A stretch of DNA of 64,000 bases from Flavobacterium psychrolimnae. GTDB taxonomy: Bacteria; Bacteroidota; Bacteroidia; Flavobacteriales; Flavobacteriaceae. The translations under genes and the position numbers were made by a program. Positions 35,867 to 45,371 of this stretch are shown here, one piece after another (position 1 is the stretch's first letter; every line of letters begins with the position of its first letter). The notes below the pieces were generated by a model, which made no database searches, was not told where the DNA came from, and worked only from the letters and a program-made list of their open reading frames with translations. The stretch lies in the NCBI RefSeq assembly GCF_003312425.1, contig NZ_QNUX01000007.1, forward strand, positions 62,001-126,000, given 5' to 3'.

Positions 35867-37972
35867 TTATTGATTCAAGATATTTCCTTCTTCTTTTTTC
35901 TCTTTATTTAATAAATTAGGATCCTCTTTTGCCAATTTGTTTTTGGTGGGAATTTTATAATTTACACTGAACCCAAAACGACGTGTATCGTTTTTATTTG
36001 CTAATAACAAAGGCGTACCCACAGAACTGAACACAAATCGGTTCGAATTAAGTACATCGTCCGCACTTATGGAAACCGATAATTGGTCCTTGAAAAACTT
36101 TTTAGAAAACGTTAAATCAAGCGTATTATTAAAAGGTTTCTCAGCGATGAAATAAAAATAATTCCCCTTCGGCATGATGTAATTAAAGTTAGCTACAAAC
36201 TTGATGTCTTTTGGTAACACAATTTGAGACATCAAATTAAACATCCAAAAACCATTGGTCTTAATTTCGGGAATTTGATGGAACTGATACGCCGTATACA
36301 CATATAAAAAGTTCATTTTATCCGGATTAATATTCATTTTCATAGTTTCTTTAAGACCTTCCGTAAACAACATATACGGAATTGGCAATCCCACATTAAA
36401 GTTGTGAATTTTTATTTGAGGGACATTTATATTGGTATTTACAACAACATCGTCTGTTAGCAACACTCTGTTGATTACCTGATTTTGCGCAGAACTTACA
36501 TTATAGCCAATAAAAGCATAATCAAAAGCACTCAATTTAGCTTCGTAATTATCAAAAATGGTAGGTTGCAAATTGGGGTTTCCGGAGTAATCAATATTTG
36601 GATTCTGATAATTGGTATTGTTTGGATTTAAAGCAGAAGTGCTTGGCAGACTTATTTTCTTGTTGTAATTCACATTAAAATAAACAGAATTACTGAAATT
36701 ATATTGAGCACTTCCATTTGGAAAAAAACGGAATTGTTTAAACGGAATTAAATCAGCGGTGTTGGTTTTTCCAGTGATATTGTAATCCTCGGCTCTACCG
36801 CCCACAATAAAATTGAACTTATCAAATTTAGTTTGTAACTCACCGTAAGCTGCTGCTGTTTTCCGTTGATAATCCAAATTGACAATTTCCATGTTTTGGG
36901 TTTCAAAAAGAAGTGCTTCATATAATCCACCAAAGCTTATTTTCCCTTCATCAGAAAATGCAATGGGTTGTGAGTAATCAACTTTAGCATTGTACAACTG
37001 CTGTGTCGAAGCATTATCTAAAATTGTAGCATTACTATTTCTGGAATTCAGTATGAAATCGTTTTGATTACTATTGTAATTGAATCTAAAATCTAATTTT
37101 TTAGATTTATCCTCAAACTTTTTTTGGAAAGTAACCACAAAATCTTGACGTAAAGCATCCGTAAAGGAATCGTCATTAGTACTAAAACCGGGACCATTTC
37201 CTAATGTATTGCTATTATTGTTGCTGTAGTTTACATCGTAATTAAATAACAATCGGTCGTTGCCAATATCAAATGTCAGTGCAGATTTTGCGAAATTAGT
37301 ACGTCCGAAGCGATCAGCCTCAGTTGTGGAAAGTAACGAAGTCGTGTTATTTTCATTTTTAGTCAGTGAAGTCCACACAGCAGATTCTCTGTAATTTTGT
37401 CCAACATTCAATTGCCATCCAAAATATTTATTCTTAGCGCTCAACAACAGACTATTATTGATTCTCCATCGTAAATGATCGTAACTCGTAAAATTAGTAC
37501 TGTTGGTATACGTAGCGCTTAAATAATTTTTAGCGTTTTTATTCGTGATGATATTCATAATCGCACCACCCGAAGTAGCAGGAAACTCCGCTCCTGGTTG
37601 CGTGATGATTTCAATTTTTTCAATGGCATTCGCAGGCATTCCTTCCAAAAAAGAATTCAATTCATTTGAAGTAATATTAAGCGGTCTTCCGTCCATAAAA
37701 ACATCCAACTGTTTGCCTTGATACATCATCCCAGCAACATCTGAAGCGATAAGTCCCGGCAGTTTTTTAATCCCTTCTAAAACGGATCCGGAATTCAAAC
37801 TGGGCTGACTGGAAAAATCAAATATGGTTCTGTCTGCTTTTTGCTCAATTGCTTTTTTAGTTTTTACAATCGCAACTTCATTTAATTCAACAGCCTTTTT
37901 GGGTTCTTCCTGCGCTGAGATTGTGAATGTTACTCCTAAAAAAAACATACTTAAAAAATAATTCTTTTTCAT
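35867..37972 (-). CDS. TonB-dependent receptor, outer membrane beta-barrel family (no regulatory sandwich domain)
   Basis: 701 residues. Signal peptide 1-20 (TFTISAQ). The plug starts almost directly (about 40-145: VLEGIKKLPGLIASDVAG, VFMDGRPLNIT, IEIITQPGAEFPATSGGAIMNI), followed by an OMP_b-brl_3-type barrel. Unlike the receptor at 15 kb it lacks the N-terminal carboxypeptidase-like sandwich. The C-terminus ends in a charged tail (KEDPNLLNKEKKEEGNIL) after the last strand. No SusD or enzyme partner is adjacent. Substrate unknown. Confidence 0.84.
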   Translation of the reverse strand: MKKNYFLSMFFLGVTFTISAQEEPKKAVELNEVAIVKTKKAIEQKADRTIFDFSSQPSLNSGSVLEGIKKLPGLIASDVAGMMYQGKQLDVFMDGRPLNITSNELNSFLEGMPANAIEKIEIITQPGAEFPATSGGAIMNIITNKNAKNYLSATYTNSTNFTSYDHLRWRINNSLLLSAKNKYFGWQLNVGQNYRESAVWTSLTKNENNTTSLLSTTEADRFGRTNFAKSALTFDIGNDRLLFNYDVNYSNNNSNTLGNGPGFSTNDDSFTDALRQDFVVTFQKKFEDKSKKLDFRFNYNSNQNDFILNSRNSNATILDNASTQQLYNAKVDYSQPIAFSDEGKISFGGLYEALLFETQNMEIVNLDYQRKTAAAYGELQTKFDKFNFIVGGRAEDYNITGKTNTADLIPFKQFRFFPNGSAQYNFSNSVYFNVNYNKKISLPSTSALNPNNTNYQNPNIDYSGNPNLQPTIFDNYEAKLSAFDYAFIGYNVSSAQNQVINRVLLTDDVVVNTNINVPQIKIHNFNVGLPIPYMLFTEGLKETMKMNINPDKMNFLYVYTAYQFHQIPEIKTNGFWMFNLMSQIVLPKDIKFVANFNYIMPKGNYFYFIAEKPFNNTLDLTFSKKFFKDQLSVSISADDVLNSNRFVFSSVGTPLLLANKNDTRRFGFSVNYKIPTKNKLAKEDPNLLNKEKKEEGNILNQ

Positions 37973-38142
37973 CGTTTCTATTTGTGTTATTCCTTTAGTA
38001 GCACTATAATTCTAAACGTTACCAAAAAACGAACTGATTTAAGAAAATTATTATATTTCACAAGACTTAAAGACCGATTTCAGCACAGAATAACGAACTT
38101 TGCAACTCTTTATTAAAATACAATTCCAAAACTAAATCCAAA

Positions 38143-38544
38143 ATGATTTTACAAATAGAAACTCCTGCCTTACTTTTCGGTGCAACCTCGTTGATTTTAT
38201 TAGCGTATACCAATCGCTTTTTGACCATTGCCACAATCGTCAGAGGTTTAAAAAAAACGTATAAGGAAAAACAAAACGATACTATTTTATTGGAAATCAA
38301 AAACCTGAACTTACGATTGACTTTGATTCGCAACATGCAAATGGCAGGCGTTTTAAGTCTGTTTTTATCTGTTTTTGCCATGCTGTTATTATTCTTGGAA
38401 CAGCAAACAGCCGGAATTTATCTTTTTGGAATGAGTTTATTAGGATTATTGATTTCATTGGGATTATCGTTTTGGGAAATCAGTATTTCAGTAAATGCAT
38501 TGCGATTGCATTTGAGTGATTTAGTCGAGAAAGAAGTAAAATAA
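38143..38544 (+). CDS. DUF2721 membrane protein
   Basis: 133 residues with three helices (about 8-27, 66-86 and 92-115). The pattern LFGATSLILLAYTNRFLTI, then LRLTLIRNMQMAGVLSLFL, then SFWEISISVNALRLHL matches the DUF2721 family. Function unknown. Monocistronic. Confidence 0.83.
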   Translation: MILQIETPALLFGATSLILLAYTNRFLTIATIVRGLKKTYKEKQNDTILLEIKNLNLRLTLIRNMQMAGVLSLFLSVFAMLLLFLEQQTAGIYLFGMSLLGLLISLGLSFWEISISVNALRLHLSDLVEKEVK

Positions 38545-38671
38545 CATCAGTATTCGTCTGAAAATCTTAAATATTTATATTAAATCAGCTCCTTCCGACT
38601 CGTATTCACAACAGAATTAAAGTCTTACCTATTAACTTATAATTTATACCTCATAACTAGGAACTAAACCC

Positions 38672-38679
38672 TATCTTTG
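38672..38679 (+). promoter_or_regulatory. -7 box TATCTTTG of the EamA gene
   Basis: 24 bases before the ATG. Confidence 0.45.
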
Positions 38680-38703
38680 CCCGCTTTTTAAAATTGAAAA
38701 AAA

Positions 38704-39600
38704 ATGATAAAGAATAATGTATTAAAAGGGGTTTTCCTAGTAGGCCTTGGTGCAACGAGTTATGGGATGCTGGCTACTTTTGTAAAAATAGCCTACGGTG
38801 AAGGTTTCACTACACCCGAAGTTACCATTGCGCAATTTGTATACGGAATCACGGGAATGCTGCTGATTAATATGTTCCAAAAAGCTAAAAAAGGAAATGA
38901 CGTTGTAAAGGCTTCCAAGAAAAACATAACCCAATTAATGTTGGCGGGAACTTCGCTGGGAATGACGAGTATTTTTTATTATTTAGCCGTTAAATACATT
39001 CCTGTTTCGATTGCTATCGTTTTATTGATGCAAACCGTTTGGATGGGCGTTTTATTCGAAATGATTTTAGAAAAGAAATTACCTTCCACTCAAAAAATCA
39101 TATCGGTAATCATCGTGTTATTTGGAACGGCGCTTGCCACAAATTTGATTCAAAGCAAAGTAGAATTAGACTGGCGCGGCATCGTTTTAGGACTTTTGGC
39201 TGCAACTTCCTTCACCACAACGATGTTTACCGCTAATCGAGTAGCCACACATGTTTCGTCAGCGCAACGCAGTTTATTCATGCTCCTTGGCGGAGCTGTA
39301 ATTGTAACCGGATTTGCAATTGCCACACAAACTACTCCTTTCAATTTTGAGATTTTCATGAAATGGGGAATCATACTGGCTCTTTTTGGAACTATAATTC
39401 CACCTTTATTATTCAACGCTGGTTTCCCACTTACCGGAATTGGACTTGGAAGTATTGTTTCGGCACTGGAACTTCCCGTATCAGTACTGATGGCGTATTT
39501 TCTTTTGAATGAAAAAGTAATTCTGCTTCAATGGGTTGGAATTGTTTTAATCATCTTGGCAATTGTGATTATGAATGTGAATTTTAAGAAAAAAGCTTAA
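38704..39600 (+). CDS. EamA-family (drug/metabolite) exporter
   Basis: 298 residues, ten predicted helices in two EamA repeats (about 5-140 and 158-295). Typical marks are GATSYGMLATFVKIAYGEG at the start, YYLAVKYIPVSIAIVLLMQ in repeat one and GLGSIVSALELPVSVLMAYFLLNE (read in two parts) plus VGIVLIILAIVIM in repeat two. Inner membrane; probably exports a metabolite or amino acid, not predicted. It may lead the group with the DoxX, AlkB and hydroxylase genes, but a 67-base gap separates it from them. Confidence 0.88.
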   Translation: MIKNNVLKGVFLVGLGATSYGMLATFVKIAYGEGFTTPEVTIAQFVYGITGMLLINMFQKAKKGNDVVKASKKNITQLMLAGTSLGMTSIFYYLAVKYIPVSIAIVLLMQTVWMGVLFEMILEKKLPSTQKIISVIIVLFGTALATNLIQSKVELDWRGIVLGLLAATSFTTTMFTANRVATHVSSAQRSLFMLLGGAVIVTGFAIATQTTPFNFEIFMKWGIILALFGTIIPPLLFNAGFPLTGIGLGSIVSALELPVSVLMAYFLLNEKVILLQWVGIVLIILAIVIMNVNFKKKA

Positions 39601-39667
39601 TTTCTATTCAAACCATTTGTGCTAATTTCATTTAAATTTTTATAAATTCGTGATAAATAACTTTATT

Positions 39668-40021
39668 ATGAATTTACCTTGGCATTTATATGTGATGGCT
39701 TTTGTTTACTTTATTGCAGGATTAAACCATTTCAGAAACCCGAGATTGTACCTGAAAATCATTCCGCCTTATTTCCCGAATCCAAAAGTATTAAACCAAA
39801 TTAGCGGTTTAGCCGAAATAATTTTAGGGATATCATTGTGTATTCCGGTGCTTTCAAGCTACGCTTCATGGGGAGTTATTGCTTTATTAATTGCTATTTT
39901 CCCAACACATTTATACATGTATTTCGATGAAAAAGCAAGAATGGGTTTACCAAAATGGGTTTTGCTTTTGCGAATGCCTTTACAATTAGCTCTCATTTTC
40001 TGGGCGTACCAATATACATAA
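39668..40021 (+). CDS. DoxX-like membrane protein
   Basis: 117 residues from the ATG at 39668 (a GTG at 39650 would add six). Four helices; FVYFIAGLNHFRNPRLYLKIIP and GLAEIILGISLCIPV are typical of the DoxX/MauE-like group, and IFPTHLYMYFDE closes helix three. Function unknown; relatives act near quinone oxidoreductases. Its stop is four bases before the alkB start. Confidence 0.75.
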   Translation: MNLPWHLYVMAFVYFIAGLNHFRNPRLYLKIIPPYFPNPKVLNQISGLAEIILGISLCIPVLSSYASWGVIALLIAIFPTHLYMYFDEKARMGLPKWVLLLRMPLQLALIFWAYQYT

Positions 40022-40025
40022 TCCA

Positions 40026-40634
40026 GTGAAATCACTTTTCGAATCCACACCAGAACCTATATTCCTTGACTTGCCGGACGCTGAAATTATCTATTACCCT
40101 CAGTTTTATGACAAAGAGCAAGCGGATATTATTTTTGCCGAATTAGTAAAAGATATTCCTTGGCAACAAGATGAAATTAGGGTTTATGGTAAAATTCATC
40201 CACAACCTCGCTTGACGGCTTTGTTTGGAAACGAAGGAAAACCCTATTCCTATTCGAATATAACTATGCAACCGCATCCTTGGAATTCGCTTTTGCAAAA
40301 GCTAAAAACGGAAATCGAAAAGGTTTCGGATACCATTTTCACAACCGTTTTACTCAATCAGTATCGCGACGGAAAAGATAGCAACGGCTGGCACGCCGAT
40401 AACGAAAAAGAATTGGGAACAAATCCTGTGATTGCTTCGTTGAGTTTTGGCGCCGAACGTACGTTTCAATTGAAACATAATTTGGACAAAGACCTTAAAA
40501 AAAATATTGTTTTGCAACATGGAAGTTTGCTGCTGATGAGAGGAAAAACGCAGCATTTTTGGAAACACCAAATCCCGAAAACAGCAAAACCCATTAACCC
40601 AAGAATAAACCTTACTTTTCGCGTTATCAAATAG
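40026..40634 (+). CDS. alkB: AlkB-like 2-oxoglutarate/Fe(II) dioxygenase
   Basis: Oxidative dealkylation of nucleic acids. 202 residues; the likely start is GTG at 40026, four bases after the DoxX-like stop. The Fe(II) triad is His123 and Asp125 (NGWHADNE) with His181 (FWKHQIPK); Arg193 and Arg199 (NPRINLTFR) would hold 2-oxoglutarate. SLSFGAERTFQL is the double-stranded beta-helix core. Closest in look to the ALKBH2/3-type members without extra domains. Whether DNA or RNA is the substrate cannot be told. Confidence 0.9.
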   Translation: MKSLFESTPEPIFLDLPDAEIIYYPQFYDKEQADIIFAELVKDIPWQQDEIRVYGKIHPQPRLTALFGNEGKPYSYSNITMQPHPWNSLLQKLKTEIEKVSDTIFTTVLLNQYRDGKDSNGWHADNEKELGTNPVIASLSFGAERTFQLKHNLDKDLKKNIVLQHGSLLLMRGKTQHFWKHQIPKTAKPINPRINLTFRVIK

Positions 40635-40678
40635 ATATTTTCCAAAAATGTATTAAATTTGAAATAAATACTCCAATT

Positions 40679-41506
40679 ATGAATGATATTATTGCTTATT
40701 TTTCTACAATTCCATCTTCACACCGAAGCTTAATTCTTGTGGGCGGAATTACATTTTTTTGGTTACTTGAAAATGCTTTTCCGCTTTTCAACTTTACCTA
40801 TAAGAAATGGAAGCATGCGGGAATAAATATATTTATGACCTTTACTACTATTGTAGTCAATTTTTGTCTCGCATTTATTTTATTAAAAACTGCCGATTGG
40901 ACTATTGCTAATAATTTTGGAATTCTACAATGGTTGCCTGAAATGTCTTTGTGGCTTTACGCTTTCATCGGATTACTTCTATTGGATTTAATTGGCGCTT
41001 ATTTGGTACATTTAGTGGAGCATAAAACCAAATTCTTATGGCGTTTCCATTTGATCCATCATACGGATACTTGGATTGACACCACAACTGCAAATCGACA
41101 TCATCCTGGCGAAAGTGTGATTCGGTTTACCTTTACGGCATTAGGTGTTTTAATTATTGGTAGTCCCATGTGGCTGGTTTTTCTGTATCAAACCTTATCG
41201 GTTGTGGCCACACAATTCAATCATGCTAACATTTCACTTCCGAAAAAAGTGGACACTATTTTGAGTTATTTTATCGTTTCTCCAGACATGCATAAAGTAC
41301 ACCATCATCATGTTTTGCCGTACACGGATAGTAATTACGGAAATATATTTTCAATTTGGGACCGGCTTTTTGGAACCTTTATGACACTGCCAAAAGAAGA
41401 AATCATATACGGTATTGACACTTACCCGAATCCTGAAGACCACAATGAATTAAAAAGTTTATTAAAAATACCCTTTCAAAAACCACCTTTGAAAGAAATT
41501 AGGTGA
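40679..41506 (+). CDS. Fatty acid hydroxylase / sterol desaturase family protein
   Basis: 275 residues, four to five membrane helices. The di-iron histidine boxes are present: HLVEHKTKFLWRFHLIHH, TANRHHPGE, and MHKVHHHHVLPYTDSNYG further on. Members hydroxylate or desaturate lipids or carotenoids in the membrane; the substrate is not predicted. Third gene of the DoxX-alkB-hydroxylase group, 44 bases after alkB. Confidence 0.87.
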   Translation: MNDIIAYFSTIPSSHRSLILVGGITFFWLLENAFPLFNFTYKKWKHAGINIFMTFTTIVVNFCLAFILLKTADWTIANNFGILQWLPEMSLWLYAFIGLLLLDLIGAYLVHLVEHKTKFLWRFHLIHHTDTWIDTTTANRHHPGESVIRFTFTALGVLIIGSPMWLVFLYQTLSVVATQFNHANISLPKKVDTILSYFIVSPDMHKVHHHHVLPYTDSNYGNIFSIWDRLFGTFMTLPKEEIIYGIDTYPNPEDHNELKSLLKIPFQKPPLKEIR

Positions 41507-41625
41507 AAAGCATAAAAAAAATGGCCTTTTGAGAAAATCTAATTATTTTTTTTCTTAATATTGGTATCAAATTAGAAATGTAATTTATTAATCATTAACA
41601 ACTTATTTGAATTAATTTTCACGTG

Positions 41626-41904
41626 ATGAAAAAGAGTAACCGAAAAGAATTGAACTGGGAGCAAACAGAAAAACTTGTTACAATGGCTTTAGAAGAAAAA
41701 AATCCTTTTGAAATCATAAAAAAAGAATTTGGTCTGGCAGAAAAAGAGATTCTTGAGATAATGAAAAAGAAGATGCCGGCAGAAAAATTTGAAATGTGGA
41801 AAAAGAAAGCTACTGCAAATAAACCAAAACCAAAACCCGTTAAAATTGATGATTTTGATGAAGATTTGGATGGCAAATATTATATAAAAAACAAACTAGA
41901 TTAA
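41626..41904 (+). CDS. DUF2805 (TIGR03643) family protein
   Basis: 92 residues; I choose the ATG at 41626 over the GTG at 41623. The sequence KELNWEQTEKLVTMALEEKN, FGLAEKEILEIMKKKMP and KPKPVKIDDFDEDLDGKYY follows the family closely. It is small, soluble and charged; the N-terminal part could be a helix-turn-helix-like fold. Function unknown. A hairpin terminator follows. Confidence 0.87.
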   Translation: MKKSNRKELNWEQTEKLVTMALEEKNPFEIIKKEFGLAEKEILEIMKKKMPAEKFEMWKKKATANKPKPKPVKIDDFDEDLDGKYYIKNKLD

Positions 41905-41910
41905 ACTATG

Positions 41911-41936
41911 AAACTCCTGATATCCGGGAGTTTTTT
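41911..41936 (+). terminator. Terminator after the DUF2805 gene
   Basis: AAACTCC/GGAGTTT around a nine-base loop with a six-T tail. Confidence 0.75.
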
Positions 41937-41969
41937 GTTTTTTAATATACTTGCTTTACACCTCACAAT

Positions 41970-42314
41970 ATGGTTTCAGTAACATCAAACGAAGATGAAT
42001 TTATTTTTGATATTTTAGGAAGTCACAAATTTTGGGCTTTCGAAAATAAAATTAGGGTACCAAAAGACAAAATAATCCATGCGTATCAAAGCAAAGATGA
42101 ATTCACGTTTTGGATTGGGTGGAAAATGCCGGGTACCCAATTACCCTGGGTTATTACTGCCGGAACCTATATAAAAAACGGCAAACGCAATTTCTGGGAT
42201 GTCTGCAATAAAAAAAATGCGATTATTGTTGAACTCAAAGATTCTTACTACCATAAACTAATTATTGAAGTTGAAAATCCGGAATTAACGCTGAACTTAC
42301 TAAATATAAAATGA
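41970..42314 (+). CDS. Small PH-domain-like hypothetical protein
   Basis: 114 residues, soluble, beta-rich. The order HKFWAFENKIRVPKDKIIHA, GWKMPGTQLPWVITAGTYI, NFWDVCNKKNAIIVEL and YHKLIIEVENPE fits a bacterial PH-like fold seen in uncharacterised proteins. Its last four bases overlap the next start (ATGA), so it is translationally coupled to the hydrolase gene. Confidence 0.65.
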   Translation: MVSVTSNEDEFIFDILGSHKFWAFENKIRVPKDKIIHAYQSKDEFTFWIGWKMPGTQLPWVITAGTYIKNGKRNFWDVCNKKNAIIVELKDSYYHKLIIEVENPELTLNLLNIK

Positions 42315-43258
42315 AAAAATCTCTCCTGCTCCTACTACTGTTGTTTTCTCTATTCGGTTTTTCTCAAACAGAATCAGCAACTAAATCTTTTAATAAAGAA
42401 GAAATCGCTATAAATCCATTGATAAATGGTTCGTTGTATTCCCCATTAAAACAAAATAAAAAGACGAATCTTGTCATCTTAATTGCTGGTTCAGGACCAA
42501 CAGACAGGGATGGAAATCAAAAAGGATTAACCAACAATTCTTTAAAATACCTATCCGAAGAATTAGTAAAAAATGACATTGCCGTTTTCAGTTATGATAA
42601 AAGAATCATTTCGCAAGTGAAAATAGGAAACGTAAATGAGGCAACGCTAACTTTTGACGATTTTATTACCGATGCGACAGCTGTCTTGATGTTTTTTAAA
42701 AATCAAAAAAAATACAACAAAATTATAATCGCCGGTCACAGTGAAGGTTCATTAATAGGAATGATTGCCGCAAAAGACAAAGCTGATGGTTTTATTTCTT
42801 TGGCTGGAGCCGCAAGAACTATTGATGCCGTTTTAGTTGAACAAATCGCAAAACAGGCGCCTTTTCTAAAAGAAGAAACACAAAAAAATCTTGATATCCT
42901 GAAAAGCGGAAAAACTTTCGAATTAAAAAATCCGATGTTAGCTTCCATTTTTAGAGAAAGCATTCAACCCTATATGATTTCGTGGATAAAATACAATCCG
43001 CAAATGGAACTTGCAAAATTACAAATGCCAATCCTAATAATTAACGGAACCAAGGATATACAAGTTTCAGTTCAAGAAGCGGAACTACTAAAAAAAGCAA
43101 AGCCGGAGGCTGAACTCGTTTTGATCGAAAATATGAATCATGTTTTTAAAGAAATCAAAAGCGATGATGCTGAAAACATGAAATCCTATACTAATCCCGA
43201 TTTACCAATAGTTCCAAAATTAAAAAGCACAATAATAGCCTTTGTAAAATCATTGTAA
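42311..43258 (+). CDS. Exported alpha/beta hydrolase
   Basis: 315 residues. Signal peptide 1-19 (LLFSLFGFSQ). The oxyanion region is VILIAGSGPTDRDGN, the nucleophile Ser144 lies in IIAGHSEGSLIG, the acid in INGTKDIQV and the histidine in ENMNHVFK. The periplasmic or extracellular location and the GSGPTDRDGN motif resemble serine aminopeptidase/esterase-like hydrolases. Substrate unknown. Coupled to the upstream PH-like gene. Confidence 0.83.
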   Translation: MKKSLLLLLLLFSLFGFSQTESATKSFNKEEIAINPLINGSLYSPLKQNKKTNLVILIAGSGPTDRDGNQKGLTNNSLKYLSEELVKNDIAVFSYDKRIISQVKIGNVNEATLTFDDFITDATAVLMFFKNQKKYNKIIIAGHSEGSLIGMIAAKDKADGFISLAGAARTIDAVLVEQIAKQAPFLKEETQKNLDILKSGKTFELKNPMLASIFRESIQPYMISWIKYNPQMELAKLQMPILIINGTKDIQVSVQEAELLKKAKPEAELVLIENMNHVFKEIKSDDAENMKSYTNPDLPIVPKLKSTIIAFVKSL

Positions 43259-43310
43259 ACTGTAACAATTTTATAGTTGGGAAGACTAATATTTAAAAAA
43301 ATAACAACAA

Positions 43311-45173
43311 ATGAAAAGAATAATTTTTGCATTAGCATTTGCTTCAGTTCTTTGGAGCTGTAAAACTGGAACGTCAGCTGTCACTGCTGTAGCAAAAGAA
43401 CAAGTGGAAGTTGCCATTAATTTAAATGACATTAAAGACGATAAAGTGATGGTTACCATTACTTCGCCAAAAATCAACACCGAAGAAGTTACATATAGCG
43501 TGCCTAAAATTGTCCCAGGAACGTATTCTATTGATGATTATGGGAAATACATCGATGACTTCAAAGCATTTGACAGCAAAGGAAACATACTTTCTACCAC
43601 AAAAACCGATGATAACACGTGGAATATTAAGAACGCAAAATCATTGGTAAAAATCACTTATCTGGTTAATGATACTTTCGATACTGAAAAAGGGGGCGGT
43701 TTTGGTCAAAACGATATTTTTTCTCCTGCGGGAACCAATATTGATGCGGGTAAAAACTTCATGCTAAACATGCATGGTTTTGTGGGTTATTTCCAAGACA
43801 AAAAAGATTTCGCATACACTGTGAGCATCTCACATCCTGAAACGCTTTGGGGCGCAACATCAATGACTGATTTGGATGCAAGTGCGACCAACGATGTTTT
43901 TAAAACGCAGCGTTATGCTGAATTAGTTGAAAATCCTGTTATGTATGCAAAACCGGACTACACTACTTTCACAGTAGATGGAATGGAAATTCTGATTGGT
44001 GTTTATTCTCCAACTGGAAAAGTAACTGCAGAAAGCATTACTCCAGAAATGAAAACGATGATGATTGCTCAGAAAACGTTTTTAGGAAAAATTAATGCTA
44101 CTAAAAAATATACTGTATTACTGTATTTATCCAGCATGACGCCTACTGACGCAAAAGGATTTGGAGCTTTGGAACATCCTACAGCTACAACAGTTGTTTT
44201 ACCTGAAATGATGCCTAAATCAGAATTGGTAAAATCTATGAAAGATGTCGTTTCACATGAATTTTTTCATATTGTAACGCCTTTAACAATTCATTCTAAA
44301 GAGATTCATTATTTTGATTACAACACGCCTAAAATGTCAGAACATTTATGGATGTATGAAGGAGTAACAGAATATTTTGCGAACCTTTTCCAAATAAGCC
44401 AAGGGTTGATTACAGAAGAGGAGTTTTATACTCGTATGGCAGAAAAAATTGAGCACGCAAATGCTATGAATGACACGATGCCTTTCACAACAATGAGTGC
44501 AAATGTATTGACAGAACCTTACAAAGCACAATACTTGAACGTGTATGAAAAAGGAGCACTTATTGGAATGTGTCTCGATATTATCATCAGAGAAAAAAGC
44601 AACGGAGAAAGAGGAATTCTTGATTTGATGCAAAAATTATCTAATGAATATGGCGCTTCAAAACCATTTAATGATAATGAGCTTTTCGCTAAAATTACTT
44701 CATTCACCTATCCTGAAGTGGGAGCTTTTTTGACTACGTATGTTTCTGGTGCAACTCCAATTCCTTACGAAACTTATTTGGCTAAAGTTGGGGTGACAAA
44801 ATCTATGGAAAAAGTACCTGGAAATGTATTCCTAAAAGGACAATCTCCATACATCACTGTGAATCAAGCTACCAAAGAAATTTTGGTTATTCCTAATATG
44901 GAGTTGAATGTTTTTTATACCAATTTGGGATTAAAAGGCGGAGATATTCTAGTTGCTATCAATGACAAACCGTATTCATTAGACAATATCTATGAAATGA
45001 TTACTGAAAGTCAGAGCTGGAAAGAGAACGATGCTATTGCCGTAAAAATAAAACGCGATGGTAAAGAACAAGTAATCAAAGGAAAAGTTAAACTTCCTTA
45101 CGAAGAAAAAGAAGGACTAAGAGCAACTGATGCATCAAAAAAAGCATTGAAAGAAGCTTGGTTTAAAGCATAA
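43311..45173 (+). CDS. M61 family metallopeptidase (glycyl aminopeptidase-like) lipoprotein
   Basis: 620 residues. Lipoprotein signal with VLWSCKTG (Cys17). An N-terminal beta-domain (about 30-190) is followed by the zinc peptidase domain: His316-Glu317-x-x-His320 (VSHEFFHIVTP) with the third ligand Glu350 (LWMYEGVTEYF). A PDZ domain lies near the C-terminus (about 535-600; LGLKGGDILVAINDKPY). M61 enzymes remove N-terminal Gly or Ala. Envelope-anchored, monocistronic, with a good terminator. Confidence 0.9.
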   Translation: MKRIIFALAFASVLWSCKTGTSAVTAVAKEQVEVAINLNDIKDDKVMVTITSPKINTEEVTYSVPKIVPGTYSIDDYGKYIDDFKAFDSKGNILSTTKTDDNTWNIKNAKSLVKITYLVNDTFDTEKGGGFGQNDIFSPAGTNIDAGKNFMLNMHGFVGYFQDKKDFAYTVSISHPETLWGATSMTDLDASATNDVFKTQRYAELVENPVMYAKPDYTTFTVDGMEILIGVYSPTGKVTAESITPEMKTMMIAQKTFLGKINATKKYTVLLYLSSMTPTDAKGFGALEHPTATTVVLPEMMPKSELVKSMKDVVSHEFFHIVTPLTIHSKEIHYFDYNTPKMSEHLWMYEGVTEYFANLFQISQGLITEEEFYTRMAEKIEHANAMNDTMPFTTMSANVLTEPYKAQYLNVYEKGALIGMCLDIIIREKSNGERGILDLMQKLSNEYGASKPFNDNELFAKITSFTYPEVGAFLTTYVSGATPIPYETYLAKVGVTKSMEKVPGNVFLKGQSPYITVNQATKEILVIPNMELNVFYTNLGLKGGDILVAINDKPYSLDNIYEMITESQSWKENDAIAVKIKRDGKEQVIKGKVKLPYEEKEGLRATDASKKALKEAWFKA

Positions 45174-45192
45174 ATCCTGAAATAATTTTAAG

Positions 45193-45228
45193 AAATCCCA
45201 ATTTAGAAATAGATTGGGATTTTTTTTG
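45193..45228 (+). terminator. Terminator after the M61 gene
   Basis: AAATCCCAAT/ATTGGGATTT with a ten-base loop and a T8 tail. Confidence 0.88.
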
Positions 45229-45371
45229 TAAAATTTGGATGCGTTACCAAAATCTTTCCAACAATTTTCTTTATTTTGCGCCAAAATACAAACACCAATT
45301 AAATCGCAATCGTTCCAATAAAATTAGAATAAGAATGGCGATTCCCTATTCAAAACAAACTTTAATTTCAC